Shown piece after piece: positions 41,550-53,368 of a DNA stretch of 64,000 nt. Each line of letters starts with the position of its first letter. The first letter of the stretch is position 1. Where the stretch lies: positions 1,510,664 through 1,574,663 of the forward strand of contig NZ_LT964739.1 of NCBI RefSeq assembly GCF_900240265.1. Direction: 5' to 3'. Made by a program: the position numbers and the translations under genes. The notes beneath the pieces are model-generated. The model saw nothing but the letters and a program-made list of their open reading frames with translations, was not told the origin of the DNA and did not search any database. This DNA is from Galactobacillus timonensis (lineage in GTDB: Bacteria > Bacillota_I > Bacilli_A > Erysipelotrichales > Erysipelotrichaceae).

Positions 41550-44500
41550 ATGGAAAACAAGCAGCAGGCATACCGCTTAACGAATTTCGGCCCAAAGAGT
41601 GTCCGGCGCGACTATTCCAAGGTCTCGGCCGGCCTTGATCTTCCGGATCTTACGGAAATTCAGACGGCCTCATTCGAGTGGTTCGTGAAAGAGGGAATTC
41701 AGGAGGTTTTTGACGATGTTTTCCCGATTTCTAACTATGCCGGCAATATCAAGCTGAAATTTCTGAATTACGAGTTCGGTGAGCCGAAGTACGACATTGC
41801 TGAGTGCAAGTATCGTGAAGTGAACTACTGTGCACCGCTCAAGGCGAATATGGAACTCGAGATCGTCGATCAGGAGACCGGCGAAATCATTCAGAAACAC
41901 GATGAAATCTTCCTCGGCGACTTCCCGATGATGACGCCGGGCGGAACTTTCATCATCAATGGTGCAGAACGGGTTATCGTTTCTCAGATCGTCCGTTCTC
42001 CGGGTGCCTACTTCTCGATTGAGAATGAGGAGCACACGGGTGCAGATACCTACGCATGCGAACTGATTCCGAGCCGCGGCACGTGGCTGGAGTTCATGAC
42101 CGATGAAAAGAAGGCTGCCCTCGGCCGCCTGGTCAACGTTTCCATCGACCGGCGCCGGAAGATCCTTTCGACGATTCTTTTCAAGGCCATTGGTATGTCG
42201 CTTGATAAGATTTCCGGCGACAATGCATTTGATACGACAGAGATTCAGAAGTTCCTTAAGGCTCTGCGTTTTGAACTGTATCCGGATGTTGTCGTTGACG
42301 ACGAGCAGCGTGAATATCTGAATGATTATATGCTGCTGTATACCAGCGTCTTCGGAAACTACGAAGAGATCCGTAACACGCTGGCAGCTGATAAGACTGC
42401 TACGACGCGTGATGCTCTGCTGACGGTTTATGAGAACCAGCGTGCAGATGACATTGCGACGATCGATGGCGCCATTACGACGATGGATCAGAAGTTCTTT
42501 GACTATCGCCGCTATGACATGCTCAAGGTCGGCCGCTACAAGGTCAACAAGAAGCTCGGTGTTCTTGATCGTCTGGTCGGATACCGTCTGAAGTCGGATC
42601 TGGCCGGTGCCGACGGCAGTGTTGTCTTCAAGAAGAACCGCAAGATCACCAAGGCAGATCGTTCTCTGCTCCGTGATGAGTTCAACAAGGGCATTTCCTG
42701 CCGCGCACTGCCGTTCAAGCATGAATTCTCGCATCCTACGGTTGCCGAGATGCAGACGTCCTGGACGAAGGCTCTGGTCGGCCGTGTTCTTGCCGAAGAT
42801 GTGGAAGGCAAGAAGCACTCCTGGCAGAAGGGGACGGTCATTACGCCGGAAGATGCCAAGCTGCTTGCCAAGGAAGCAGACAGCGTCAAGGTATGGTCCT
42901 GCGTATACGCAGACGGCATCGAAGTTACCAATGACAATGTCAGCGCTGTTCTCAACTACGGCAGCCGTCTCTATGTAATCGGCCGTGCAACCGTCGGCGG
43001 CGAAGATATCACCCGTGAAGACGGTACGGTTCTGGTTGGCCGTTACATCGTTGATGAGCCGGTCATGACGCTGACCGCGGATGATAAGAGTGCGATCGTC
43101 AATGCCGTCATGGATGGCAGAAAGGTTACGATCTGGCTTGTTGGCGCCTGTGTTCAGGAAGTGACGATCCTCAATGACGACGATACTCCTGTCAAGGTGA
43201 TCGGCACCGATCCGCTGGGCGACAAGCACACGATCACGATGAGCGATATGTATGCGCTCTATGACTATCAGCTGACAATGCTGGACGGCATCGGTTCCGT
43301 TGATGATATTGATATGCTGGGCAACCGTCGTATTCGTACGGTTGGCGAACTGCTGCAGAACCAGTTCCGTGTCGGTCTTTCCCGCATGGAGCGCAACGTC
43401 AAGGAAAAGATGTCCATTGCGGATGCGTCCGGCATGACACCGAAGCAACTGACCAATACCAATCCGCTGAAGGCAGCGATGAAGGAATTCTTCTCTTCTT
43501 CGCAGCTGTCCCAGTTCATGGATCAGGAAAATCCGCTGGCCATGCTGTCGAACAAGCGCCGTATCTCTGCACTTGGTCCGGGCGGTCTGACGCGTGAGCG
43601 TGCAGGCTTCGAAGTCCGTGATATTCATAACTCGCACTATGGCCGTATCTGCCCGATTGAGACACCGGAAGGTCCGAACATCGGTCTGATCAACTATCTG
43701 GCAAGCTATGCCCGCATTGATGAGTACGGCTTCATCGAGACGCCGTACCGCCGTGTCGTCAATGGCTGCGTTACGAATGACATCGTGTACATGCCGGCTG
43801 ATGAAGAGGCGGATCACGTTATTGCCCAGGCAATCAAGCTGGATGGTGATAAGATCGTCCCGGATGAAAACGGTACTGTTGTTGCCCGTATTGCCGGTGA
43901 AACCGTGAACGCAGATCTCAAGGATGTTGACTTCTGCGACGTTACGCCTATGCAGGTTGTTTCAGTCGCTACGGCCTGCGTTCCGTTCCTCGAAAACGAT
44001 GATGGTCACCGTGCCCTCATGGGCGCGAACATGCAGCGGCAGGCAGTTCCTCTGCTGGATCCGCACTCCCCGTATGTCGGAACGGGTGTTGAGTACCGGA
44101 TCGCACACGATTCCGGTGCCGCATGCCTCTCCACGACGGATGGTACCGTCACCTACGTCGATGCGGGCAAGATTGTCGTTACGGATGATCAGGGTGTGGA
44201 GCATACGTACGATCTGACGAAGTTCCGCCGCTCCAATGCAAGCACCTGCATCAATCAGCGTCCGATTGTTGAAGATGGCGAACATGTGACCCGCGGCGAG
44301 ATTCTCGCCGATGGTCCGGCCATGAACAACGGTGAACTGGCGCTTGGTCAGAACGTTCTCGTCGCCTTCATGACATGGCATGGCTACAACTACGAGGATG
44401 CCATCATCATGAGTGAGCGCATGGTCCGTGATGATATCTATACGTCGGTTCATATTGAAGAATATGATCTGGAGTGCCGTGATACGAAGCTCGGCGCCGA

Positions 44501-45728
44501 AGAGATTACCCGTGATATTCCGAATGTCGCTGAGTCGGCATGCCGCAACCTGGATACGCGCGGCATCGTCATGGTCGGTGCGGAAGTCAAGGAAGGCGAT
44601 ATTCTCGTCGGTAAGGTGACGCCGAAGGGACAGAGCGAAGTGACGCCGGAAGAGAAGCTGCTGCTGGCGATCTTCGGTGAGAAGAGCCGCGAAGTCCGCG
44701 ACAATTCCCTCAAGGTTCCGCACGGCGGCGCCGGCATTGTCCACAGTGTCCGCGTCTTCAACCGCAAGGAAGATCATGAGCTGGCTCCGGGTGTCAACGA
44801 GGTCGTCAAGGTATATGTCGCTCAGAAGCGTAAGATTACTGAGGGCGATAAGATGGCCGGCCGTCATGGCAACAAGGGTGTCATTTCAAGAATCAATCCG
44901 ATCGAGGATATGCCGTTCATGGAAGACGGTACGCCGATCGACATTATGCTGAACCCGTTCGGTGTTCCTTCCCGTATGAACATTGGACAGGTGCTTGAGC
45001 TGCATCTGGGAATGGCTGCTTCGCGTCTTGGTGTGAAGTTTGCCGGTCCGGTCTTTGATGGCATCACAAGTGATGAACTGGATGACGTTATGAAGGAAGC
45101 AGGCGTCAAGTACAAGTATCTGCTCCGCGATGGTCAGACTGGTGAAGTGTTCGATGAGCCGATTTCCGTCGGTGTCATGTACATGATCAAGCTGGCGCAC
45201 ATGGTTGACGATAAGCTCCATGCACGTGCGACGGGTCCGTACTCTCTGGTTACGCAGCAGCCTCTCGGCGGTAAGGCGCAGAACGGCGGCCAGCGTTTCG
45301 GTGAAATGGAAGTCTGGGCTCTGGAAGCCTATGGCGCTGCCCATACGCTGCAGGAAATGATGACGGTCAAGTCCGACGATATCATGGGCCGTACAAAGAC
45401 CTATGAAGCAATTGAAAAGGGCAGGGATCTGCCGGAGCCGGGTGTTCCGGAGTCGTTCCGTGTCATGGTCCATGAGCTGCAGGCTTTGGCTCTCGATGTT
45501 GAGATGATGGATGACGAAGGCAACATGATGGATCTGAAGCATCTGGAACAGGAAGAGCTCAAGGAAGAGACGACGCTTGATATGAGTCATCAGCGCATTG
45601 TAAACGATGTTCAGGAAAATCCGGGTGACCTTACGGTTCAGGATCAGAAGAATATCGAAGACAATCCGGAGGAAGCGGCTGTCGTCGGTTTAGGAGAAGA
45701 GGAATCCAGCAAGGAGGATAACGAATGA
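41550..45728 (+). CDS. rpoB: RNA polymerase beta subunit
   Basis: 1392 residues from ATG 41550 (AAAGGATGG upstream; ATG 41541 is possible). All core parts are visible: [19 protein letters not shown] in the rifampicin pocket, [16 protein letters not shown], the GRHGNKG and [11 protein letters not shown] regions. Two oddities: it is about 200 residues longer than the Bacillus form, with extra sequence in the lobe (about residues 420-560) and an acidic C-terminal tail; and Asn668 replaces the usual His at E. coli position 526, a change linked to rifampicin insensitivity. The stop overlaps rpoC (ATGA). Confidence 0.97.
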   Translation: MENKQQAYRLTNFGPKSVRRDYSKVSAGLDLPDLTEIQTASFEWFVKEGIQEVFDDVFPISNYAGNIKLKFLNYEFGEPKYDIAECKYREVNYCAPLKANMELEIVDQETGEIIQKHDEIFLGDFPMMTPGGTFIINGAERVIVSQIVRSPGAYFSIENEEHTGADTYACELIPSRGTWLEFMTDEKKAALGRLVNVSIDRRRKILSTILFKAIGMSLDKISGDNAFDTTEIQKFLKALRFELYPDVVVDDEQREYLNDYMLLYTSVFGNYEEIRNTLAADKTATTRDALLTVYENQRADDIATIDGAITTMDQKFFDYRRYDMLKVGRYKVNKKLGVLDRLVGYRLKSDLAGADGSVVFKKNRKITKADRSLLRDEFNKGISCRALPFKHEFSHPTVAEMQTSWTKALVGRVLAEDVEGKKHSWQKGTVITPEDAKLLAKEADSVKVWSCVYADGIEVTNDNVSAVLNYGSRLYVIGRATVGGEDITREDGTVLVGRYIVDEPVMTLTADDKSAIVNAVMDGRKVTIWLVGACVQEVTILNDDDTPVKVIGTDPLGDKHTITMSDMYALYDYQLTMLDGIGSVDDIDMLGNRRIRTVGELLQNQFRVGLSRMERNVKEKMSIADASGMTPKQLTNTNPLKAAMKEFFSSSQLSQFMDQENPLAMLSNKRRISALGPGGLTRERAGFEVRDIHNSHYGRICPIETPEGPNIGLINYLASYARIDEYGFIETPYRRVVNGCVTNDIVYMPADEEADHVIAQAIKLDGDKIVPDENGTVVARIAGETVNADLKDVDFCDVTPMQVVSVATACVPFLENDDGHRALMGANMQRQAVPLLDPHSPYVGTGVEYRIAHDSGAACLSTTDGTVTYVDAGKIVVTDDQGVEHTYDLTKFRRSNASTCINQRPIVEDGEHVTRGEILADGPAMNNGELALGQNVLVAFMTWHGYNYEDAIIMSERMVRDDIYTSVHIEEYDLECRDTKLGAEEITRDIPNVAESACRNLDTRGIVMVGAEVKEGDILVGKVTPKGQSEVTPEEKLLLAIFGEKSREVRDNSLKVPHGGAGIVHSVRVFNRKEDHELAPGVNEVVKVYVAQKRKITEGDKMAGRHGNKGVISRINPIEDMPFMEDGTPIDIMLNPFGVPSRMNIGQVLELHLGMAASRLGVKFAGPVFDGITSDELDDVMKEAGVKYKYLLRDGQTGEVFDEPISVGVMYMIKLAHMVDDKLHARATGPYSLVTQQPLGGKAQNGGQRFGEMEVWALEAYGAAHTLQEMMTVKSDDIMGRTKTYEAIEKGRDLPEPGVPESFRVMVHELQALALDVEMMDDEGNMMDLKHLEQEELKEETTLDMSHQRIVNDVQENPGDLTVQDQKNIEDNPEEAAVVGLGEEESSKEDNE

Positions 45729-48700
45729 ATATCAATAACTTCAGTGCGATTCGGATTGGCCTCGCTTCCCCGGAAAAAATCCGGGAATGGTCCTATGGCG
45801 AAGTAAAGAAGCCTGAGACGATTAACTATCGTACGCAGAAGCCGGAGCGTGACGGTCTGTTCTGCGAGCGCATCTTCGGTCCGACAAAGGACTGGGAGTG
45901 CGCCTGCGGCAAGTACAAGAAGATCCGCTATCAGGGTGTTGTCTGCGATCGCTGCGGCGTCGAAGTCACGAAGGCTTCCGTTCGCCGTGAAAGAATGGGC
46001 CACATTGAGCTGGCAGCTCCGGTTGCGCATATCTGGTATCTGCGCGGTACACCGAGCCGTATTTCTCTGCTGCTGAATGTTCCTCCCAAGCAGCTGGAAG
46101 AAGTTGTTTACTTTGTCAGCTGGATCGTTACAGACAAGGGCAGCACCAAGTTGGCTGACAAGCAGATTCTTTCCGAGAAGGAGTTCCGTGAAAATACAGC
46201 TCTCTATGGTCCGGATGCCTTTACGGCAAAGACCGGCGCAGAGGCGCTGAAGGATCTTCTCGAAAAGGTTGACATTGAGAAGGAATACAAGGAGATCAAG
46301 GATGAGCTGGAGAAGGCTTCTGGCGATAAGCGCAAGAAGCTGATCAAACGCCTTGAGACCGTTGAAGCGTTCCGTGATTCCGGCAACAAGCCGGAGTGGA
46401 TGATTCTAACTGCTCTGCCGGTTATTCCGCCTGATCTGCGTCCGATGCTGCAGCTGGATGGCGGCCGCTTTGCGACCAGCGATCTGAATGATCTGTATCG
46501 CCGTGTCATTACGCGTAACAATCGTCTCAAGAAGTTGCTGGAGCTCGGTACGCCGGCAATCATCGTGCAGAATGAGAAGCGTATGCTGCAGGAAGCTGTG
46601 GATGCGCTCATTGATAACGGCCGCCGTTCGAAGCCGATTACAGGTGCGGGCGGACGTGCTCTGAAGTCTCTGTCGCATTCCCTCAAGGGTAAGCAGGGAC
46701 GTTTCCGTCAGAACCTCCTTGGTAAGCGTGTCGACTTCTCGGGCCGTTCCGTTATTGCAATCGGACCGACGCTGAAGATGTGGCAGTGCGGTCTTCCGAA
46801 GGAAATGGCAGTCAATCTGTACAAGCCGTTTGTAATCAACGAACTTGTCAATGAGCAGATTGCCAGCAATCCGAGGATGGCTGAAAAGCTTATTGATCGT
46901 CAGGATGCGCGTGTATGGGATGCGGTTGATAAGGTCATTGAGAATCATCCGGTATTCCTGAACCGTGCGCCGACACTGCACCGTCTGGGTATTCAGTCGT
47001 TCTTCCCGCGTCTGGTTGAGGGGCATGCGATCCGTGTCCATCCGCTGGTATGTCCGGCATTCAACGCGGACTTCGATGGTGACCAGATGGCTGTCCATCT
47101 GCCGCTGTCGGAAGAAGCACGTGCTGAGACCGAAGTGCTGATGCTCGGGGCCAACAGTATTCTTGGCCCGAAGGATGGTAAGCCGATTGTTACGCCTGGC
47201 CAGGACCTTGTGCTTGGCAACTTCTATCTGAACATGGAAGAGACGGCAGAAGAGTTCTATGCACAGGCGGATGCGCTGGAAGCCATGGGCTACAGTGCAG
47301 AAGCGGACCGCTGGAGAAGATACGGCGACAATGAGGGCCATGTCTTCATGAGCCCGGAGGAAGTGCTGGTTGCGGAACAGATGGGCATGGTTCATCTGCA
47401 TACGCGTATTGCGCTTCCGGGTGCTTCGCTGCACAAGACATGCCTGACGGAACATCAGAAGGAATGCTATCTGCTGACGTCGGTCGGCAAGATCATCTTC
47501 AACAATGCGTTCCCGGAAGATTTCCCGTACATGAACGAGTTTGACGGGACGAAGATGAAGGTGACGCCGGATGATGACTTTGTTCCGGCAGGTACGGATA
47601 TCAAGAAGGAGATTGCGTCGCGTCCGGTAACCAAGGAATTCAAGAAGAAGGACCTTGGCAACCTGATTGCCGCGGTCTTCGACAAGTATCACACAACCGG
47701 TTCATCGGATATTCTTGATGAACTGAAGGACATGGGCTACTACTACTCGACGGTTGCCGGTATGACCGTTGCGCTGTCGGATATTCCGATTGCACCGGGT
47801 AAGGATGAAAAGGTTGCCGAAGGCAAGAAGAAGGCCGATGTTCTGAACAACCTGCGTGACCGCGGTATGCTGACGGGACCGGAGTGGGAAGCTGCGTTCT
47901 CGCGTCTGTGGGACAATGTGAAGAACGACGTCGGTGATACACTGATGGCTTCGTTCCCGCGCAAGAACCCGCTGAACATGATGTTTGTCTCGGGTGCTCG
48001 TGGTAACAAGAACCACTTTACACAGCTGTCCGGTATGCGTGGTGTCATGGCGCGTCCGACGCAGATCAAGTCGCGTACATATCAGCCTTCCATCATTGAG
48101 GTACCTATCTATTCGTGCTTCCGTGAAGGAATGACTGTATCGGAGTTCTTTAACGCCTCCCATGGTGTTCGTAAGGGTCTGACCGATACGGCTCTGAAGA
48201 CGGCTGAATCCGGTTATCTGACAAGACGTCTCGTTGATGTCAGCCATGAGGTTGTCATTACCGAGGATGACTGCGGAACGGATCGCGGCTACATGGTTGA
48301 GGAGCTGCGCGATGAGAAGGACAACTCGATCATCGAGTCGCTCTATGAGCGTATTGAAGGTCGTTATACGGCACGGGCAGTGACGAATCCGGAAACGGGT
48401 GAAATCATTGTCGGCGAGAATACCTATGTTACGGAGGATCTTGCGGAGGCGGTCATCAAGGCCGGTGTGAAGCAGGTCTGGATCCGCAACATCTTCACCT
48501 GCGACAGCACAAAGGGTATCTGCGCAAAGTGCTATGGCAAGAACATGGCAACAGGCAATCCGGTTGAAGCAGGCGAAGCCATCGGTGTTATGGCGGCACA
48601 GGCAATCGGTGAACCGGGCACACAGCTGACCATGCGTAACTTCCATGCCGGCGGTGCTGCTACCCAGAGCGGTGATATTACACAGGGTCTTCCGCGTGTT

Positions 48701-49588
48701 GAGGAGCTCTTTGAAGCCCGTACGCCGAAGCGTGTCGCTGTCATCGCAAAGATTGACGGTGAAATTACAGATATCAAGGGTGCGGATAACCATGCAGGAA
48801 ACATCATCACGGTTTCCAATGCCAAGGAATCCATCGAGCATAAGTGTGATTTGACGCAGCCGCTTCTGGGCTGGATCAAGGTCGGTGTCAAGGTCACAGC
48901 CGGCCAGGCAATGACCGAAGGCTCCATCGCTCCGAAGGAACTGCTGCAGGTTGCCGGTGTACGTGCCGTTGAAGAGTACATCCTCAAGGAAGTCAAGAAG
49001 GTGTATGCTTCGCAGTCCATCGATATTTCCGATAAGCATCTGGAAGTTATGATTCGTCAGATGCTGCGGAAGGTCATGATCACCGATGGCGGCGATTCCG
49101 GCTATGTTGCTGGACAGTCGCTGTCCATTGCCCGCATGAACGAAATCAACAACGATCTGCTGGATGAGGGCAAGACGCCGGCACAGTATGCGCCGATTCT
49201 GCTCGGTATTTCGAAGGCAGCCGTCGAGACGGATTCGTTCCTGTCCGCTGCATCGTTCCAGGAGACGACACGTGTTCTCACAGATGCGGCCGTTCATGGA
49301 AAGGTCGACCATCTGGAAGGTCTGAAGGAGAATGTCATTATCGGCAAGCTCATTCCGGCCGGTACCGGACGTCCTTCCTACAACCGTGAAACGACGAAGC
49401 GTATTCTCGCCAAGGCGGAATATCTCAAGGAACATCGCCGTGAGCGTCAGGCAGCAGCTGCTGAAGCAGCCCGCCCGCAGCTCCCTGAGAGTATGACGCG
49501 CGGTGGCGAAAGTGACGATGACGACTTCAACACAGAAGCTGCACCGGCACCGGAGACACCGGCAGAAAACACTTCCACGGAAGAGTAA
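45725..49588 (+). CDS. rpoC: RNA polymerase beta-prime subunit
   Basis: 1287 residues. The N-terminal zinc finger [19 protein letters not shown], catalytic [12 protein letters not shown] with the three Mg2+-binding Asp, and the second zinc site [13 protein letters not shown] are present. Trigger-loop/bridge-helix segments such as [18 protein letters not shown] follow. The acidic, Pro/Ala-rich tail after residue 1240 is lineage-specific. It overlaps rpoB by 4 nt and is followed by a strong terminator. Confidence 0.97.
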   Translation: MNINNFSAIRIGLASPEKIREWSYGEVKKPETINYRTQKPERDGLFCERIFGPTKDWECACGKYKKIRYQGVVCDRCGVEVTKASVRRERMGHIELAAPVAHIWYLRGTPSRISLLLNVPPKQLEEVVYFVSWIVTDKGSTKLADKQILSEKEFRENTALYGPDAFTAKTGAEALKDLLEKVDIEKEYKEIKDELEKASGDKRKKLIKRLETVEAFRDSGNKPEWMILTALPVIPPDLRPMLQLDGGRFATSDLNDLYRRVITRNNRLKKLLELGTPAIIVQNEKRMLQEAVDALIDNGRRSKPITGAGGRALKSLSHSLKGKQGRFRQNLLGKRVDFSGRSVIAIGPTLKMWQCGLPKEMAVNLYKPFVINELVNEQIASNPRMAEKLIDRQDARVWDAVDKVIENHPVFLNRAPTLHRLGIQSFFPRLVEGHAIRVHPLVCPAFNADFDGDQMAVHLPLSEEARAETEVLMLGANSILGPKDGKPIVTPGQDLVLGNFYLNMEETAEEFYAQADALEAMGYSAEADRWRRYGDNEGHVFMSPEEVLVAEQMGMVHLHTRIALPGASLHKTCLTEHQKECYLLTSVGKIIFNNAFPEDFPYMNEFDGTKMKVTPDDDFVPAGTDIKKEIASRPVTKEFKKKDLGNLIAAVFDKYHTTGSSDILDELKDMGYYYSTVAGMTVALSDIPIAPGKDEKVAEGKKKADVLNNLRDRGMLTGPEWEAAFSRLWDNVKNDVGDTLMASFPRKNPLNMMFVSGARGNKNHFTQLSGMRGVMARPTQIKSRTYQPSIIEVPIYSCFREGMTVSEFFNASHGVRKGLTDTALKTAESGYLTRRLVDVSHEVVITEDDCGTDRGYMVEELRDEKDNSIIESLYERIEGRYTARAVTNPETGEIIVGENTYVTEDLAEAVIKAGVKQVWIRNIFTCDSTKGICAKCYGKNMATGNPVEAGEAIGVMAAQAIGEPGTQLTMRNFHAGGAATQSGDITQGLPRVEELFEARTPKRVAVIAKIDGEITDIKGADNHAGNIITVSNAKESIEHKCDLTQPLLGWIKVGVKVTAGQAMTEGSIAPKELLQVAGVRAVEEYILKEVKKVYASQSIDISDKHLEVMIRQMLRKVMITDGGDSGYVAGQSLSIARMNEINNDLLDEGKTPAQYAPILLGISKAAVETDSFLSAASFQETTRVLTDAAVHGKVDHLEGLKENVIIGKLIPAGTGRPSYNRETTKRILAKAEYLKEHRRERQAAAAEAARPQLPESMTRGGESDDDDFNTEAAPAPETPAENTSTEE

Positions 49589-49611
49589 GCATCAAAGGGA
49601 ATCAATTAAAA

Positions 49612-49645
49612 ATGCGGCACGTATGAAACGTGACCGCATTTTTTT
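49612..49645 (+). terminator. Intrinsic terminator of rpoBC
   Basis: ATGCGGCACGT (49612-49622) pairs with ACGTGACCGCAT (49628-49639, one bulge), then six T. A-rich bases before the stem let it also work for the convergent gene. Confidence 0.8.
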
Positions 49646-49663
49646 GATTCTGATTGTAAAGGA

Positions 49664-50734
49664 TTACTGCTGTTCGTCTTCGTTGATGTTCATGTGCATG
49701 ATGTTCCGGTACTTGGAGCCGATGGTACGTTCCAGTTTGAACGGCTCTCCATCCAGCGTGGGATAGGCGCTGATGAAGTCATCCAGCTGCTTCTTTTCCT
49801 CATCACTCAGATCAAAGGAGAAAATCCGGGCATTGTCATAGACGTGACGGCTGTTGCGAACGCCGATGATGACGGCTGCTACCGCTGGTCTGTCCAGTAC
49901 CCAGCGGGAGGAGATCTGTGATAGACCGACACTATGATGATCGGCCATTGTCTTCATCATTTTCAAAAGCTTCTGATAGCCATCCCATCCAAGCGAATCT
50001 TCAATGACCTGCAGATACTTGACCTGCGACCGTGTTTCGGGCCTGATCGCTTCCCGGGGAACACCGATATAGCGCTCGGCGAAGAATCCGCCCGCAAGCG
50101 TTCCATAGCAGATCAGGGAAATGCCATGATCAAGGCAGTACTTCTCCATCTGCTTTTCCGGACGGCGGTCAAAGAGGGAATACTGCGTCTGCATGGATAC
50201 GATGGGAATGCCCGCATCCACGAGCATCGCAAGATGCTTTGTGTCGAAATTGGTTCCTGAAACGCAGCGGATCTTTCCCTTTCTACGCAGTTCATCGAGA
50301 TAGCCGGCGGTACGGATCATTCCGTCCACATCGTAATCCCACCAGTGAAACTGAACGACGTCGAGAATGTCCTTGTGCAGCCGCATCAGGGAGCGGTCGA
50401 TGATCTTTTCGGTGAATGCGAAGTCGACCTTGTCCAGATATTCAAGATCGGGAACGAATTTGGTATGGACCTGGATGTCTTCCTCATGGAAGGCCGGGTC
50501 CTTTTTCAGTTCAGCGATGAAGCTACCGATGAATTCTTCGGCACCGGTATAGATGTCGGCGCAGTCAAAAGTTGTAAATCCAAGATCCTTCAGCTCATAA
50601 AATGCCTTCTTTACATCGCTCATGTCGAGAGGGCCGTTGAGGCTGTGACCCTGCGACAGCTGCCAGCAGCCGTTCAGTACGCGGCTGATCGAATAATCCG
50701 GCGCAAGTTCAAAGCGCTGTGCTTTTGGTTCCAT
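49664..50734 (-). CDS. Aldo/keto reductase
   Basis: 356 residues. TIM-barrel NAD(P)H oxidoreductase. The tetrad is visible: Asp and Tyr in DCADIYTGAEEF, Lys in VHTKFVP, His in VVQFHWWDY. C-terminal cofactor segment AVIIGVRNSRHV. Its N-terminus overlaps the 3' end of a TIGR04076-like gene by 26 nt, so the two are an operon on the minus strand. Physiological substrate unknown. Confidence 0.87.
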   Translation of the reverse strand: MEPKAQRFELAPDYSISRVLNGCWQLSQGHSLNGPLDMSDVKKAFYELKDLGFTTFDCADIYTGAEEFIGSFIAELKKDPAFHEEDIQVHTKFVPDLEYLDKVDFAFTEKIIDRSLMRLHKDILDVVQFHWWDYDVDGMIRTAGYLDELRRKGKIRCVSGTNFDTKHLAMLVDAGIPIVSMQTQYSLFDRRPEKQMEKYCLDHGISLICYGTLAGGFFAERYIGVPREAIRPETRSQVKYLQVIEDSLGWDGYQKLLKMMKTMADHHSVGLSQISSRWVLDRPAVAAVIIGVRNSRHVYDNARIFSFDLSDEEKKQLDDFISAYPTLDGEPFKLERTIGSKYRNIMHMNINEDEQQ

Positions 50735-51071
50735 TGTTCTCTTCCTCCATTTTTACGACGGTTGTTTCGCTGTGATGAAAGGTGCGGATTCCGATCCGCG
50801 TAATGCGGAAGCGGGCACCGCAATTTGGATCCGGGCAGGCGATTTCGCTGTCCGTATACATCCAGTCATTATGGTCCGTGACTCTTTGTTTCGCCGGCAA
50901 TATTGGAATCAGGGCAGCCAGTGCATACATGGAAAAAGAAGGGTTTGCGGGGAAGATGAGATTCTCTCCCTGAACCAGGAAATAATCCCCGGCATGATGG
51001 CTGCACACCATCGGCTTATCGCCTGCGACAACTTCCACCTTGAGGTCATAAAGCTGAAACGTATCGTCCAT
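50709..51071 (-). CDS. TIGR04076-like small Cys protein
   Basis: 120 residues. The pattern of GDYFLVQGENLIFP, SMYALAALIPILPA and the C-terminal CPDPNCGARFRI strand resembles the TIGR04076 family, whose function is unknown. Cys residues (PMVCSHH, CPDPNC) could bind a metal. The tail after residue 100 is the region overlapping the reductase gene. The start ATG 51071 has CAGGAGAAC upstream. Confidence 0.6.
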   Translation of the reverse strand: MDDTFQLYDLKVEVVAGDKPMVCSHHAGDYFLVQGENLIFPANPSFSMYALAALIPILPAKQRVTDHNDWMYTDSEIACPDPNCGARFRITRIGIRTFHHSETTVVKMEEENNGTKSTAL

Positions 51072-51128
51072 TGCGGTTCTCCTGTGTTCTGCGTTTTCGT
51101 AATTTTAGCACTGCGATGAAATACTGCA

Positions 51129-52022
51129 TCAGAAGAGATCGAGCGTATTGCTCAGATAGATTTCCTCCCGGACATTGATCTGATATTCAGGCCTGGTGAG
51201 ATAGTACAGAAGGAATTCAAGAATCAGTGCCGATCCGAGACTTCTTCCTTCGATCTTGAAGTGGGAAAACCCCAGCGGGAGGTAGACATTCAAAATGTCA
51301 TCAACACTGATGAAGGAGGGATTGTGCATCGCGCGTGAAAAACGGTAGCCTTCTGCACCATGAGGAGCATGGCACACATGCACAGGACCATCGATGCCCA
51401 GTACGTCGCGGCTGACAGCTTCGTAGCATTCTCGTCTCTGGCGGCAATGGATGTCACAGCATTCGTTGACAAGAAAAGCGGTTTTATCTTTCTGTATCTG
51501 TGTCAATGTCTGCAGGTCGGCAATGTCTTTGTTAAGACGAAAATCAGGAACGACAAAGGAAAACGCGGGAAGGTTCAGCTCTTCCTTAAACTGAGAAAAC
51601 TGGGTTAGCACCTTCGTGGTGGATGATACGAGATAAAGAGAGGGATAGCTTCTATGAAGATACTCCGTCAGAAGATCAGAGGATACGATGACGCCGCTGC
51701 CCGGGCAGGCGCTTGAGAAAAGACAGCAGAGATCGTTGCAGAGAGGATCCTTCAGATGCTCGGGTGTTAAAAGAGAGTTGCTGAAGGTAAGGCAGGCAGA
51801 GATGCAATATCGCCCGGTTAATTGAAGAACTTCTTCGGGATTGCAGGTTTCGGCACCGGTGCGTCCGCCGCCCCAGATACAGGCGGCCGGGGCTCCATAG
51901 ATGGATCCGATCCGGCACCAGTCATGAAAATACTCCCGATGATCATGAAACAGCGGCAGGAACACCCGATAAAGATCATAGTATTCAAACAGACCGGGAA
52001 GATGAAAGACGGCGGTTTTCAT
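51129..52022 (-). CDS. Conserved protein with Cys-rich motif, possibly U32/radical-linked barrel fold
   Basis: 297 residues, not securely recognised. Visible features: YCISACLTFSNSLLTPEHL, YLVSSTTKVLTQ and FVVPDFRLNKDI as barrel-like strands, and a C-x3-C-x5-C pattern in VNECCDIHCRQRRECY. A strand order ending in SHFKIEGRS recalls the peptidase-U32 superfamily, in which the Cys cluster can hold iron-sulphur. There is no obvious membrane segment. It is close to a HAD gene on the same strand (29 bp). Confidence 0.5.
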   Translation of the reverse strand: MKTAVFHLPGLFEYYDLYRVFLPLFHDHREYFHDWCRIGSIYGAPAACIWGGGRTGAETCNPEEVLQLTGRYCISACLTFSNSLLTPEHLKDPLCNDLCCLFSSACPGSGVIVSSDLLTEYLHRSYPSLYLVSSTTKVLTQFSQFKEELNLPAFSFVVPDFRLNKDIADLQTLTQIQKDKTAFLVNECCDIHCRQRRECYEAVSRDVLGIDGPVHVCHAPHGAEGYRFSRAMHNPSFISVDDILNVYLPLGFSHFKIEGRSLGSALILEFLLYYLTRPEYQINVREEIYLSNTLDLF

Positions 52023-52051
52023 TCGCTGTACTGTCCTTTCACTGTGGTTTA

Positions 52052-52858
52052 TCAGTCTTCGGCATCATCCAGCAGGCCCAGATGCATGCAGGCATAGAGA
52101 ATGCCGTCATCCGCCGCATCTTTTGTGACAAAGTCAGCTTTTGCCTTTAACTGCGGGACGGCGTTTCCCATGGCAACACAGGTCCATTCCTTTGTGAACA
52201 TGGAAAGATCATTGAGGCCATCACCGAAGACGATAACATCCTTCGTCTCTGCGCCAATCATTGTTACCATCCTGCGGATGCCGTATGCCTTATCCGTCGG
52301 CTCGACAAAGAAATAGGAATCGTGGTAGCGGCAGTAGGGCAGATTCTGCAAAGAGACAAGTGTATTTTCAACCGGGTAGGGACCGGCAACGAAGAGCTTG
52401 TAAATATCCTTGTACTGGTGGGGATCCAGGCCTTTGACGACTTTCGTCTCCATATAGATATCATGGCTTACTTCCGAGAATTGATTATCCGGAGCCAGAC
52501 GTACCTTCGAGTCATCCACCTGGATGGCCCAGGGAATATTCTTTGCCTTGCATTCTTCAACAAGCGCAAGACACGCCTCATAGGGAAGGGGACGCAGCTC
52601 ACGCAGAACGCCGTCAATCGTGAGGCCGTAGCCGCCGTCGCTGACCATGTTTTCAAAGCCAAGCTTCCTGCGGTAGTCTTCTGCCATGGCGTGAGCACGG
52701 CCGGTGGCAATGGCGGTAAAGTGGCCGGACCTGCGAAGTCCATTAATCGCTCTGACGGCGGAGTCGGGGATATACTGTCTGCCTGGCGTACCAACAGCCA
52801 GGGTGTTGTCGATATCGAAAAAGATATAGCGTTTTCTGTTTTTCATCCCGTTTTTCAT
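52052..52858 (-). CDS. Cof-type HAD hydrolase
   Basis: 268 residues from ATG 52858 (ATG 52846 also possible). Motif I FFDIDNTLAVG, motif II in AIATGRAHAMAE, motif IV VFGDGLNDLSMF; Asp-Ile-Asp-Asn at the first motif is a common variant. The C2 cap spans about residues 85-195. A sugar-phosphate or cofactor phosphatase is likely; the substrate is unknown. Upstream of the divergent thioredoxin-fold gene. Confidence 0.84.
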   Translation of the reverse strand: MKNGMKNRKRYIFFDIDNTLAVGTPGRQYIPDSAVRAINGLRRSGHFTAIATGRAHAMAEDYRRKLGFENMVSDGGYGLTIDGVLRELRPLPYEACLALVEECKAKNIPWAIQVDDSKVRLAPDNQFSEVSHDIYMETKVVKGLDPHQYKDIYKLFVAGPYPVENTLVSLQNLPYCRYHDSYFFVEPTDKAYGIRRMVTMIGAETKDVIVFGDGLNDLSMFTKEWTCVAMGNAVPQLKAKADFVTKDAADDGILYACMHLGLLDDAED

Positions 52859-52946
52859 ATCCACAAAAGGATAGCACAAACATCCCTGAGCATGATTCAG
52901 ATTACGGAATCCGGGGCGATTTATAATGAGACCGGTGAAGGAGAAA

Positions 52947-53258
52947 ATGATTATGGTTACAGTCTATGGAATGCCTACCTGCCCTCATTGCAGCTTCGTT
53001 GAAAAGCAGATCGAAGGAAATGAGAACTTCCGTTTCGTCGATATCGGTGCCCATGTTAAGAATCTGAAGGAATTCCTTCGGATCCGCGATAATTCACCGG
53101 TTTTCGATGATGCTAAGAAGAACGGTTATGCCGGAATTCCGTGCTTTGTTCTGGAAGACGGAACTGTGACGCTGAAGCCGGAAGATGCCGGACTCAAGTC
53201 AGGACTCGAAGAAGTGAAAGAAGTGAAAGCCTGCCGGATTGACGGTTCCGGCTGCTGA
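52947..53258 (+). CDS. Glutaredoxin-like thiol-disulphide protein
   Basis: 103 residues from ATG 52947 (ATG 52953 gives better spacing to GAAGGAG). Thioredoxin fold: VTVYGMPTCPHCSFVEKQI holds the CPHC redox site and GIPCFVLEDG the cis-Pro loop, here with an extra Cys before the Phe. The C-terminal tail has CRIDGSGC. Probable small redox carrier; the electron donor is unknown. TATAAT at 52922-52927 may be its promoter. Confidence 0.8.
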   Translation: MIMVTVYGMPTCPHCSFVEKQIEGNENFRFVDIGAHVKNLKEFLRIRDNSPVFDDAKKNGYAGIPCFVLEDGTVTLKPEDAGLKSGLEEVKEVKACRIDGSGC

Positions 53259-53368
53259 ACAGGGATGCGGCTTCCAATGGAGCCGTTTTCTTTTGGAAAT
53301 GTTGGCTGCGCAACCGCATTGTATCTGTGCAATGTCTACGATAGGTGTTGTAAGGACTGGTCAATCGA

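Noticed and set aside
41670..43817. 715-codon ORF antisense to rpoB
   Set aside because: Mirror of strongly biased rpoB codons on the opposite strand; no ribosome-binding site and no recognisable domain. A 577-codon ORF antisense to rpoC (47702-49435) is rejected for the same reason.
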